From positions 620,001 to 684,000 of the forward strand of contig OX365934.1 in the NCBI GenBank assembly GCA_947243795.1: a stretch of 64,000 nt of DNA. The letters are read 5' to 3'. Source of the DNA: Saccharomyces uvarum (Eukaryota; Ascomycota; Saccharomycetes; Saccharomycetales; Saccharomycetaceae). The translations under genes were made by a program, and so were the position numbers. Shown here piece after piece: positions 19,140 to 28,148 of this stretch (position 1 is its first letter; each line of letters opens with the position of its first letter). A model generated the notes under the pieces. That model was not told the origin of the DNA. It made no database searches and saw only the letters and a list, made by a program, of their open reading frames with translations.

Positions 19140-19493
19140 TGTTTTATCTCACTGATATACGCCGTTTGTAGCCTAGGCTCAAATCTACCAACGCGCAATT
19201 AAAACGTGCCTGAAATGAATCAATATAAATCATACAAGAGATAAGTACCACATTAACAATTCCATTCCAGAACGTGGACCTTGCTTATATGAAGGACCTG
19301 AAATATTTAAATACACGAACAATTAGCTGGGATCCGAGACTCAGCGCTTTCACCATTTAGTTATACTCAGATCTCATACAAGATAAGTAACATTCCGTGA
19401 ATCAAGTTGATTAATAGCTTTAGCAATAAGCTACTTCTCTAAGATCATCAGGATTGTTAAAACATGACAGTATGACCTATCCTTCTAACAACA
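19140..19493 (+). mobile_element. Solo LTR of a Ty3 element (sigma), fossil
   Basis: About 354 bp with TG...CA ends (it begins TGTTTTATCTC and ends CTAACAACA). It contains stretches that I recognise from Ty3 sigma LTRs, such as AAGTAACATTCCGTGAAT and AATTAGCTGGGATCCGAG. It ends 12 bp before the mature tRNA-Thr gene, consistent with Ty3 inserting at the start sites of RNA polymerase III genes. The 5-bp flanks CAAGA and TAAGA agree at four positions, as expected for an aged target duplication. No internal Ty3 genes remain. The divergence from the sigma sequence I remember suggests an old insertion. Confidence 0.85.
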
Positions 19494-19505
19494 TAAGAAA
19501 GCATT

Positions 19506-19577
19506 GCCTCCTTAGCTTAGTGGTAGAGCGTTGCACTTGTAATGCAAAGGTCGCTAGTTCAATTCTGGCAGGTGGCA
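19506..19577 (+). tRNA. tT(UGU)G1: tRNA-Thr, anticodon UGU
   Basis: A 72-nt cloverleaf: acceptor GCCTCCT with AGGTGGC and discriminator A; D arm AGCTTAGTGGTAGAGC; anticodon loop CUUGUAA, giving UGU, which reads ACA; T arm GCTAG-TTCAATT-CTGGC. One U-U mismatch sits in the acceptor stem. There is no intron. T-rich runs just downstream (19579-19604) serve as the polymerase III terminator. A Ty3 LTR lies immediately upstream. Confidence 0.97.
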
Positions 19578-19680
19578 ATTTAATTTTAATTTTTGTTTTT
19601 TTCACCATTAGCGTTCCGGCACCATCCAATGGTGCATAAATATTGAGATTTTCGTGCCGTCCGTTCTGGAGGTAAGCCCA

Positions 19681-19742
19681 GCGTAGGGCCAAGACCTAGG
19701 CGGGCCGGTGGTGGCGGCCGCCTGGGAAAGTCGGCCTACGGC
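19681..19742. other. GC-rich two-tier inverted repeat (candidate structured element)
   Basis: Two nested stems are visible. The outer arms are CGTAGGGCC (19682-19690) and GGCCTACG (19733-19740), which pair with one bulged G. The inner arms are CCTAGGCGGGCCG (19695-19707) and CGGCCGCCTGGG (19715-19726), which pair over about 12 bp with one wobble and one bulge. They close a 7-base loop, GTGGTGG. The block is almost all G and C inside AT-rich DNA, and it sits between the tRNA-Thr terminator and the UTP22 promoter. It matches no RNA family that I recognise. Confidence 0.5.
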
Positions 19743-19754
19743 TCACCAGGCCGT

Positions 19755-19766
19755 TGAAAAATTTCA
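19755..19766 (+). promoter_or_regulatory. RRPE element of UTP22
   Basis: TGAAAAATTTCA matches the ribosomal RNA processing element (TGAAAAATTT), about 350 bp before the UTP22 ATG. This fits co-regulation of UTP22 with other ribosome-biogenesis genes. I saw no clear PAC site beside it. Confidence 0.5.
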
Positions 19767-20114
19767 GTTTGTAATTTGGAAAATTTAACCAAATGGACAT
19801 TTCAGCATCTACTATCAACATCTTGCCCTAAACACCCATATAAAACCACAAGGGTTTTAATCTCATACCTACCCGATTCTATTTCCCAATAGAGTTTAAA
19901 CCAGCAGATTTTTGTGTTTGAAAAGAGGACGTTTTCACTTCATTTTTTTTTAAGACCATATATTTGCTTTTGCTTAACGCACGAATTTCAAAGTTTTTTC
20001 AAAGCTTCCTTTGTTAGATTCATTCTTTTAATAAAATTATTTAGATTCCAGGTATAATCAGTTTAGAATAATACAGAACTGTGATCAATAACAATTTCAC
20101 AAAGGGTATATACC

Positions 20115-23100
20115 ATGGCTACAAGTGTTAAGAGAAAGGCTTCAGATCCAAACATTGCTGAAGGGCACAAGAAACGTTCTACACAGGCAAGCACAACCGA
20201 CAGGGCACCAGAAGAGGACAACCACAATGACCCAGTGACTAATGAGCCTGTAGTTCCCGAACAAGGAAATGGTGACGAAAACGACGCTTCTGATGACAGA
20301 GATATCACCGTGAAGAATACTACTTCCCGTCGCAATGGAAGAGCCACCGCTACAGAGTCTCATGACATTCATATTGCTAGAGAAACCGCCGAATTGTTCA
20401 AATCTAATATCTTCAAGTTACAAATCGATGAATTACTGGAACAAGTGAAATTAAAAGAGAAACATGTTTTGAAAGTTGAAAAATTCTTACACAAACTTTA
20501 TGATATTCTCCAAGAAATCCCTGAATGGGAAGAAAAGACGCTGGCTGAGGTAGACTCCTTCTTCAAAAATAAGACTGTTTCTGTTCCATTTGTTGACCCC
20601 AAACCTGTACCTCAAACTACAAATTATAAATTCAATTACAAGAAACCAGATATCTCTTTGATTGGCTCTTTTGCTCTCAAAGCAGGTATTTATCAACCAA
20701 ACGGTTCTTCTATCGACACTTTACTCACAATGCCAAGCGAATTGTTCGAAAAGAAAGATTTCTTGAATTTCAGATGCTTACACAAGAGAAGTGTTTATTT
20801 GGCATACCTAACTCACCATCTATCAATATCACTAAAGAAACATAAATTAGATTCATTTTTGCAAATCGAGTACTCTTATTTCGATAATGACCCACTTTTA
20901 CCAATCCTAAGGATCTTTTGTTCAAAGCCAACAAGTGATTCCCCATCTGAATATAATTTCTACAAAACCAGATTCTCAATCAATTTAGTTGTTGGTTTCC
21001 CGTACAAAGTCTTTGAACCAAAGAAATTGCTACCCAATAGAAACTGTATTAGAATAGCACAAGAGAGCAAAGAAGTTTCTTTACCGGCTACTCCTCTTTA
21101 CAACTTTTCGGTGCTATCTTCAACAACTCATGAAAATTATTTGAAATATCTATACAAAACCAAGAAGCAGACAGAATCATTCATAGAAGCTACTGTGTTG
21201 GGTAGATTATGGTTACAACAACGCGGGTTTTCATCCAAGATGTCTCATTCTGGTTCATTAGGTGGATTCGGTACTTTTGAATTTACCGTCTTAATGGCAG
21301 CATTATTAAATGGTGGTGGTGTCAATAGCAACAAGATCCTGCTTCACGGCTTTTCATCCTACCAACTATTTAAAGGTGTTATTAAATATTTGGCTACGAT
21401 GGACTTATGCCACGATGGTCATTTACAATTTCATTCTGATGCAGAGAACTCCTCTAGTTCGCTCGCTTCAAAATATATCAATGAAGGTTTCCAAACTCCA
21501 ACTTTATTCGATAAATCCACCAAGGTTAACATTCTTACCAAGATGACCGTTTCCTCTTATCAAATTCTAAAGGAATATGCCGGAGAGACATTGAAGATGC
21601 TAAACAATGTTGTTCAAGACCAGTTCTCAAATATTTTCTTAACTAACGTCAGCGGTTTTGATAATTTAAAGTATGATCTATGTTACGATATACAGTTACC
21701 TTTAGGTAACTACAACGATTTGGAAGCTTCTTTGGCTTCGACATTTGGCTCAATGGAAAGAGTTAAATATATCACCTTGGAAAATTTTCTGGTACACAAG
21801 ATTACAAATATTGCAAGATACGCATTGGGCGATAGAATCAAATTTGTGCAAGTCGAAATGGTCGGCCAAAAATCCAATTTTCCTATCACCAAAAGAAAAG
21901 TTTATTCAAACATAGGAGGAAATCACTTCAACTTTGATTTCCTAAGATTGAAATTATCAGTTAATCCTGCTGAATGTGAAAAACTGGTCACCAAGGGTCC
22001 TGCTCATTCCGAAACGATGTCTACCGAAGCTGCTGTCTTTAAAAACTTTTGGGGAATAAAATCCTCTTTGAGAAGATTCAAAGATGGCTCTATTACACAT
22101 TGTTGTGTTTGGTCAACATCTTCGTCAGAACCTATTATCTCCTCTATTGTTGACTTTGTATTACAGAAACATATCTCAAAAAAGGCGCAAGTATCAAACA
22201 ACATTACTAAGCAGTTTCATAATTTTCTACCATTACCAAACTTACCCTCAAGTGCTAGTACATCTGTTTTGAACTTGAGTAGTTTTTTCAACTTAAAGAA
22301 ATCCTTTGATGATCTTTACAAAATAGTTTTCCAAATGAAACTACCACTTTCTGTAAAATCCATCTTACCAGTTGGCTCCGCATTTAGATACACTTCCTTA
22401 TGCCAACCAGTACCATTCGCATACTCAGATCCAGATTTCTTTCAAGATGTCATCTTAGAATTTGAAACCTCACCCAAATGGCCAGATGAGATAACATCTT
22501 TAGAGAAAGCAAAAACCGCTTTCTTACTCAAGATTCAAGAAGACCTGACCACCAACCGTCCTACCTATAAGTCGTTTTTCACAAGGGACGAATCTATTCC
22601 CTACAATTTAGAAATTGTTACTTTAAATATTTTGACACCGGAAGGTTATGGGTTTAAATTCAGAGTTTTAACTGAACGTGATGAGATTCTTTATTTGAGA
22701 GCAATAGCAAATGCTAGAAATGAGCTAAAGCCAGAGCTAGAAAAAACTTTCTTGAAGTTTACCGCTAAATACCTGGCCTCAGTGAGACATACACGGAACT
22801 TGGAGAACATATCCCATTCGTATCAATTTTACTCCCCTGTAGTAAGATTATTCAAGAAGTGGTTAGACACGCATTTGTTGCTTGGCCATATAAGTGATGA
22901 GTTAGCTGAATTAATTGCCATCAAACCATTTGTCGACCATGCGCCATATTTGATTCCTGGTTCAGTTGAAAACGGTTTTTTGAAAGTGCTCAAGTTTATA
23001 AGTCAGTGGAATTGGAAGGATGATCCATTAATTCTAGATCTAGTAAAGTCAGACGACGATATGGAAAACTCGCTTGAGACTAGTATTGGTGCTGGCTCAG

Positions 23101-23819
23101 AATTAGATTCTAAAATGATGAAAAAGCTTTCTGAAAGATTAACCTTGTCTCAATATAAGGGTATTCAAATGAATTTCGCCAATTTGAGAAATAGTGATCC
23201 AAACGGTTCACATTTACAATTTTTTGTCGCTTCTAAGAACGATCCAAGTGGTATTTTATACTCATCCGGTATCCCTTTGCCCATCGCCACAAGATTAACA
23301 GCATTAGCTAAGGTAGCTGTGAACTTACTACAAACACATGGTCTAAATCAACAAACCATCGATTTGTTATTCACACCTGGATTAAAAGATTATGATTTTG
23401 TTATTGACTTGAGGACGCCCGTAGGTTTGAAGTCCTCGTGTGGTATTCTTTCAGCTACTGAATTCAAGAATATCACTAATGATCAAGCGCCATCCCAATT
23501 TCCGGAAGATTTAAATGATTTGAGCGAAAAAATGGACCCAACATACCAACTCGTAAAGTATTTGAATTTGAAGTATAAAAACAGTTTGATTTTATCTAGC
23601 CGTAAATATATAGGCGTAAACGGTGGTGAGAAGGGAGATAGAAATGTTATCACAGGGCTAATAAAACCTCTATTCAAGGGACCACACAAGTTTAGAGTAA
23701 ACCTGGACTGCAACATTGTACCTGTGGATGACGATAATGTTGTATTAAACAAAGAAGCCATATTCCATGAGATTGCTGCATTTGGGAATGATATGGTGGT
23801 AAAATTTGAAACCGATTAG
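20115..23819 (+). CDS. UTP22: Utp22, SSU processome component (Nrap family)
   Basis: 1234 residues, against about 1237 in S. cerevisiae. An acidic, disordered N-terminus (about residues 1-80) is followed by the large Nrap fold: repeated nucleotidyltransferase-like and helical domains that have lost catalytic activity. Segments such as GRLWLQQRGFSSKM, the SSLRRFKDGSITHCCVW segment and WLDTHLLLGHISDELAELIA are typical of the family. Utp22 forms the UTP-C module with Rrp7 and casein kinase 2 in the nucleolar 90S particle and is needed for early cleavages of 18S precursor rRNA. In S. cerevisiae it also connects to Ifh1 and ribosomal protein gene control. The frame is complete, and the ATG at 20115 begins MATSVKRKASDPN. 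Confidence 0.97.
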   Translation: MATSVKRKASDPNIAEGHKKRSTQASTTDRAPEEDNHNDPVTNEPVVPEQGNGDENDASDDRDITVKNTTSRRNGRATATESHDIHIARETAELFKSNIFKLQIDELLEQVKLKEKHVLKVEKFLHKLYDILQEIPEWEEKTLAEVDSFFKNKTVSVPFVDPKPVPQTTNYKFNYKKPDISLIGSFALKAGIYQPNGSSIDTLLTMPSELFEKKDFLNFRCLHKRSVYLAYLTHHLSISLKKHKLDSFLQIEYSYFDNDPLLPILRIFCSKPTSDSPSEYNFYKTRFSINLVVGFPYKVFEPKKLLPNRNCIRIAQESKEVSLPATPLYNFSVLSSTTHENYLKYLYKTKKQTESFIEATVLGRLWLQQRGFSSKMSHSGSLGGFGTFEFTVLMAALLNGGGVNSNKILLHGFSSYQLFKGVIKYLATMDLCHDGHLQFHSDAENSSSSLASKYINEGFQTPTLFDKSTKVNILTKMTVSSYQILKEYAGETLKMLNNVVQDQFSNIFLTNVSGFDNLKYDLCYDIQLPLGNYNDLEASLASTFGSMERVKYITLENFLVHKITNIARYALGDRIKFVQVEMVGQKSNFPITKRKVYSNIGGNHFNFDFLRLKLSVNPAECEKLVTKGPAHSETMSTEAAVFKNFWGIKSSLRRFKDGSITHCCVWSTSSSEPIISSIVDFVLQKHISKKAQVSNNITKQFHNFLPLPNLPSSASTSVLNLSSFFNLKKSFDDLYKIVFQMKLPLSVKSILPVGSAFRYTSLCQPVPFAYSDPDFFQDVILEFETSPKWPDEITSLEKAKTAFLLKIQEDLTTNRPTYKSFFTRDESIPYNLEIVTLNILTPEGYGFKFRVLTERDEILYLRAIANARNELKPELEKTFLKFTAKYLASVRHTRNLENISHSYQFYSPVVRLFKKWLDTHLLLGHISDELAELIAIKPFVDHAPYLIPGSVENGFLKVLKFISQWNWKDDPLILDLVKSDDDMENSLETSIGAGSELDSKMMKKLSERLTLSQYKGIQMNFANLRNSDPNGSHLQFFVASKNDPSGILYSSGIPLPIATRLTALAKVAVNLLQTHGLNQQTIDLLFTPGLKDYDFVIDLRTPVGLKSSCGILSATEFKNITNDQAPSQFPEDLNDLSEKMDPTYQLVKYLNLKYKNSLILSSRKYIGVNGGEKGDRNVITGLIKPLFKGPHKFRVNLDCNIVPVDDDNVVLNKEAIFHEIAAFGNDMVVKFETD

Positions 23820-24076
23820 AAATAATAATAAAATTAGTATTTAGAAATATTTGTATAATATTAAAAAAACAAAACAATTTTAAACTGGCAGTTTATAATA
23901 TAAAAACAATTCTTTTTTTAGAAAATTGTCATTCCGGTGATATCCTTCACTTGATGATTTTTGATGTCTTGAAAAAAAAACTAATGTAGTAGTAATTCCA
24001 CAACATTATATATACAAGAATGCCAAATATCAACCACTTGGAAACACTAACTGAAAAGATCATATGTAAAAGCAAT

Positions 24077-25561
24077 ATGTTCACTGAAGAGGACTATATC
24101 GATGAACTTGATGCCGATTTTGGTGAAGAGATCAGTGTTGAAGAAGACATAGCACAAACCCGAAAAATTATGAAAGGAAATGATCAAACAAAAGAGTGTG
24201 ATCCATTCACAATTTTACAAGGTATTACAGAATCATACAAGACATTACCACAAGTAAGTCCGGAGGAGTTGCCTCTATCAGAGATATCCCAAATTTCGCC
24301 AAAAATTGTCAAAATAAAGGAAGTTCTGGAACAGGAGGATATCGATTTCATAAAGGTGCTGCCGTGCTTAAACGCCATCGTTCCACTCATTAAGAATGAT
24401 ATTAAATCATTGCACACTTTTTTGATCCTATTGTATAAGGAACGTTTTCCAGAATTATCTTCATTGATACCGTCACCGTTACAATACTCAAAAGTCGTAA
24501 CAATACTGGAAAATGAAAACTGGTCAAGAAATGAAAGTGACAAGTTATCCATCCATCTAGAAAAGGAGGCAAATTTGACTAAAGAACAACTTCTTGTCCT
24601 AACAATGTCGTTGAAAACATCTTTTAATAATCAGAAGCCCTTGGTTGGTGATACAAAGAAGCTGGTTTTTGAAGCTGGCAGAATGCTGAACAACTTATGG
24701 GAACTTCAAAAAGATGTTGCCCAATACATAACCTCAAAGATATCATTTATTGCCCCTAATATGTGTTTTTTGGTAGGCTCGGAAGTAACAGCCCAATTAT
24801 TGGCACATTCAGGGGGGGTGTTGGAATTCAGCCGAATTCCGAGTTGCAACATCGCATCCATTGGGAAGAATAAGCATCTTTCACACGAGTTACATACCTT
24901 AGAGAGCGGGGTACGACAAGAAGGATATTTATTCAATACAGAGCTTATCCAAGATTTTCCAATTGCTATCCATAAACAAATGTTAAGAATTCTATGCGCA
25001 AAAGTAACTCTTGCTGCAAGGGTCGATGCAGGTCAACGATGTGGTGATAAAAATGCAATTCTAGCTCAGAAATGGAAAGCTGAATTATTAGAAAAAGCCA
25101 AGAAGTTATCAGAGGCTCCCAGTATTGCCGAAACGAAGGCTTTACCTATACCGGAGGACCAACCCAAAAAGAAAAGGGCAGGCAGGAAATTTAGAAAGTA
25201 CAAAGAAAAGTTTAGGCTATCCCATGTTAGACAATTGCAGAATAGAATGGAATTTGGTAAGCAAGAACAAACTGTTCTGGATAATTTTGGTGAGGAAGTA
25301 GGCTTGGGTATGTCGAGCACTTCTTTACAGCAAGCCATAGGTGCCACGCCCGACGCTGGAAGGTCTGCCGGCAATCAGGCTAAGCTGACAAAGGTAATGA
25401 AACATAGAATTTCCGAGGCTAATCAACAGACTGATGAATACCTGATCTCGTTAGGCCATAACGCAGAGCACACCGACCAGTTACAGTGGGCGGGCCAAGA
25501 ACCCAAGAAGCTGCGCACTAATACAAAGAGAGACCAAGATTGGTTTTCACATCATTTATAG
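24077..25561 (+). CDS. PRP31: Prp31, U4/U6.U5 tri-snRNP splicing factor
   Basis: 494 residues from MFTEEDYIDELDADFGEE, exactly the S. cerevisiae length. An earlier in-frame ATG at 24020 would add 19 residues. However, the TATATATA-type sequence lies only about 10 bp before it, so a transcript would normally start downstream of it. An acidic N-terminus is followed by the coiled-coil and Nop domains (about 90-330, including IPSCNIASIGKNKHLSHELH and AAR-VDAGQRCGDK). A basic C-terminal segment follows (KKKRAGRKFRKYKEKFRLSH). Prp31 clamps the U4 snRNA 5' stem-loop together with Snu13 and joins U4/U6 to U5. The extreme C-terminus is the most diverged part. Confidence 0.95.
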   Translation: MFTEEDYIDELDADFGEEISVEEDIAQTRKIMKGNDQTKECDPFTILQGITESYKTLPQVSPEELPLSEISQISPKIVKIKEVLEQEDIDFIKVLPCLNAIVPLIKNDIKSLHTFLILLYKERFPELSSLIPSPLQYSKVVTILENENWSRNESDKLSIHLEKEANLTKEQLLVLTMSLKTSFNNQKPLVGDTKKLVFEAGRMLNNLWELQKDVAQYITSKISFIAPNMCFLVGSEVTAQLLAHSGGVLEFSRIPSCNIASIGKNKHLSHELHTLESGVRQEGYLFNTELIQDFPIAIHKQMLRILCAKVTLAARVDAGQRCGDKNAILAQKWKAELLEKAKKLSEAPSIAETKALPIPEDQPKKKRAGRKFRKYKEKFRLSHVRQLQNRMEFGKQEQTVLDNFGEEVGLGMSSTSLQQAIGATPDAGRSAGNQAKLTKVMKHRISEANQQTDEYLISLGHNAEHTDQLQWAGQEPKKLRTNTKRDQDWFSHHL

Positions 25562-25922
25562 GACCGTCCAGCATATTTTTTTAGATATACATTTACGATA
25601 TAGTTTACAGGAAAATAGCTAGTAGACACTATTCTATTTAATATTTGCTTTTAAAACCCGAACACCACACACCGAGACTGTGTATCCTTTTCGGGAAATG
25701 TGATTGTTCAAAAGGTAAACAATGCAAGTTTCATTCCAAATCTAGATCATTTAAAGCTCTTTCGATGCTGAAGCTTCTCTCGTTGTTGTTTGTTCAAACA
25801 GAAGAGGGAGTTAAGTTGTCAGTACAGTTGATTGCTAGGGCGGATACTGATACACTAAATCAATATAAAGAACACCACTTTGCACACATTATCTTGTTCA
25901 GAATTTAAATCGATAGGTTGAA
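25562..25922. other. PRP31-DBF2 intergenic region
   Basis: About 360 bp containing the PRP31 3' end and the DBF2 promoter. An Mcm1-Fkh composite is listed separately. An 87-residue open frame here begins at a TTG and is not supported as a gene. Confidence 0.5.
25683..25722 (+). promoter_or_regulatory. Mcm1-Fkh type cell-cycle element before DBF2
   Basis: TATCCTTTTCGGGAAA (25683-25698) has the CC-N6-GG core of an Mcm1 site. GTAAACAA (25715-25722) is a forkhead site 16 bp downstream. This pairing is the arrangement of G2/M (CLB2-cluster) promoters controlled by Mcm1, Fkh2 and Ndd1. It lies about 200-240 bp before the DBF2 ATG, and DBF2 messenger is known to peak in mitosis. Confidence 0.6.
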
Positions 25923-27644
25923 ATGCTATCTAAATCAGAAAAACACATCGACCTTTTAGCTGGGAACATGAGCAATCTGAGTTTCGATGAACCTGGAACT
26001 CCTAGAAGTGCTGGACTATTTAACGCCAACCAAAACAATACAAACAGGAGGACGAGGCTCGCCGGTTTTAACGATTCACCTTCTCCGATAAAATCTTCCC
26101 TCTTTCCACACGAAGATAGTTCCAACATGGATATTGATGAAGTGTCCCAAAGCGATATGGATATCACGAACTCTCCAAAGAAACTCCCTCCGAAGTTTTA
26201 CGAAAGAGCAACTTCAAATAAGACTCAAAGAGTTGTTAGTGTTTGTAAAATGTACTTTCTAGAATATTACTGTGACATGTTTGACTACGTCATCAGTAGG
26301 AGACAACGTACGAAACAAGTCTTAGAATATCTACAACAGCAAAGCCAATTGCCAACTGCTGACCAAGCAAAACTCAATGAGGAATGGTCTTCATACTTAC
26401 AAAAGGAACATCAAGTCCTGAGAAAAAGAAGATTAAAACCTAAAAACAGGGATTTTGAAGTGATCACACAGGTTGGTCAAGGTGGCTATGGGCAAGTTTA
26501 TTTGGCTAGAAAGAAAGACACAAAAGAAGTGTGCGCGTTGAAGATATTAAACAAAAAATTACTATTCAAGTTGAACGAGACCAAGCACGTTTTAACTGAA
26601 AGAGACATCTTGACCACTACGAGATCAGAGTGGCTGGTGAAGCTGCTGTACGCATTCCAAGATTTACAAAGTCTATACCTAGCTATGGAGTTTGTACCAG
26701 GTGGTGATTTCCGTACATTATTAATAAACACCAGATGCTTGAAAAGTGGTCATGCCAGATTCTATATCAGCGAAATGTTTTGTGCAGTTAACGCATTGCA
26801 TGATTTAGGTTATACACATAGGGATTTAAAGCCAGAAAATTTTCTGATAGACGCCAAAGGGCACATAAAACTGACGGATTTTGGTTTAGCTGCTGGGACG
26901 ATTTCTAATGAAAGAATTGAAAGTATGAAAATAAGATTAGAAAAAATTAAGGACTTGGAATTTCCAGCATTCACAGAAAAGTCTATAGAAGACAGAAGGA
27001 AAATGTACAATCAACTGAGAGAGAAAGAAGTAAATTATGCCAATTCGATGGTTGGATCTCCAGATTACATGGCTCTCGAAGTCTTAGAAGGAAAGAAATA
27101 CGACTTTACAGTGGATTATTGGTCATTAGGTTGCATGCTTTTCGAAAGTTTAGTTGGTTATACACCATTCAGCGGATCATCTACTAATGAGACGTATGAT
27201 AACTTAAGACGCTGGAAACAGACTTTGAGAAGACCCCGACAATCAGATGGGAGAGCTGCATTCTCCGATAGAACTTGGGACTTGATAACAAGGTTGATTG
27301 CTGATCCAATCAATCGACTAAGATCCTTTGAACATGTCAAGCGTATGCCATATTTTGCAGATATAAACTTTAGTACTTTGAGGTCAATGATTCCGCCTTT
27401 TACGCCTCAACTAGATAGCGAGACTGATGCAGGTTATTTTGATGATTTTACTAGTGAAGCCGATATGGCCAAATATGCTGATGTATTCAAAAGACAGGAC
27501 AAACTAACGGCCATGGTAGATGACTCTGCAGTATCATCAAAACTAGTTGGATTCACCTTTAGGCACAGAAATGGGAAACAAGGTTCTAGTGGCATCTTAT
27601 TTAACGGATCTGAACACTCAGACCCATTCGCAACTTTTTATTGA
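25923..27644 (+). CDS. DBF2: Dbf2, mitotic exit NDR/LATS-type kinase
   Basis: 573 residues (572 in S. cerevisiae). A variable N-terminus is followed by the Mob1-binding region (about 85-175) and the kinase domain (about 180-490). Seen motifs are the glycine loop GQGGYGQVYLA, catalytic Lys207 in CALKILNKK, HRDLKPEN with Asp301, the DFG in KLTDFGLAAG, and a long kinase insert before the activation segment SMVGSPDYMALE. The activation-loop Ser375 and the hydrophobic-motif Thr545 (GFTFRHR) correspond to Ser374 and Thr544, which Cdc15 phosphorylates in S. cerevisiae. With Mob1 it releases Cdc14 from the nucleolus and promotes cytokinesis. A second in-frame Met at residue 16 exists; the first fits the family. 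Confidence 0.97.
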   Translation: MLSKSEKHIDLLAGNMSNLSFDEPGTPRSAGLFNANQNNTNRRTRLAGFNDSPSPIKSSLFPHEDSSNMDIDEVSQSDMDITNSPKKLPPKFYERATSNKTQRVVSVCKMYFLEYYCDMFDYVISRRQRTKQVLEYLQQQSQLPTADQAKLNEEWSSYLQKEHQVLRKRRLKPKNRDFEVITQVGQGGYGQVYLARKKDTKEVCALKILNKKLLFKLNETKHVLTERDILTTTRSEWLVKLLYAFQDLQSLYLAMEFVPGGDFRTLLINTRCLKSGHARFYISEMFCAVNALHDLGYTHRDLKPENFLIDAKGHIKLTDFGLAAGTISNERIESMKIRLEKIKDLEFPAFTEKSIEDRRKMYNQLREKEVNYANSMVGSPDYMALEVLEGKKYDFTVDYWSLGCMLFESLVGYTPFSGSSTNETYDNLRRWKQTLRRPRQSDGRAAFSDRTWDLITRLIADPINRLRSFEHVKRMPYFADINFSTLRSMIPPFTPQLDSETDAGYFDDFTSEADMAKYADVFKRQDKLTAMVDDSAVSSKLVGFTFRHRNGKQGSSGILFNGSEHSDPFATFY

Positions 27645-28148
27645 GCGAAGTATGAATATTCTCCTTTATACAATACAACAGCATCGAATTTTTAGAACCT
27701 TTTACTCAAATTTCAAAAATACCACCCATGAACTTTTTTTAATGAATATATATATATATATATATAGTACTGTATTGCCTAGAATTTAAGATTTTAGGCT
27801 TATGTTTTACGTTATTGTTTTGCTGCTAACTACGGGACTGCACTATGGCAAACTAAAAGGGGCAACCGAAAGGATATTAATCGAAGGCAACATGCCTCTT
27901 TACCATTACTGTATAGAGCGAACCTACTCATTTATTTGAGGTAATAGTATACACAATAGATCTACTGCTTCTGAAAAAAAAAGAGAAAGGAATGGGTGTT
28001 AACAGCAGCAATTTTTCTTAATACTATATACAAGATATGCTAATAACAGACACTCAAATATGCAAAAGATCAGATATATAACTCTCAAGAAGCCTCACGA
28101 CATATATGTGCCCATTTATTCTTATCTGAATTCAAATAATAAGAAAAA
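27645..28148. other. DBF2-DRN1 intergenic region
   Basis: About 500 bp with the DBF2 3' end and the DRN1 promoter. A TA dinucleotide tract lies near 27747-27767. No further gene or recognisable factor site was found. Confidence 0.5.

Larger units (their letters stand above)
19578..20114. other. tRNA-Thr to UTP22 intergenic region
   Basis: About 540 bp. It starts with the polymerase III terminator T-runs. The GC-rich hairpin at 19681-19742 and an RRPE at 19755-19766 are listed separately. The rest, to the UTP22 ATG, is AT-rich and looks like a normal promoter and leader. Confidence 0.6.

Noticed and set aside
25645-25908. 87-codon frame between PRP31 and DBF2
   Set aside because: Starts at TTG and overlaps the Mcm1-Fkh element; no recognisable product.
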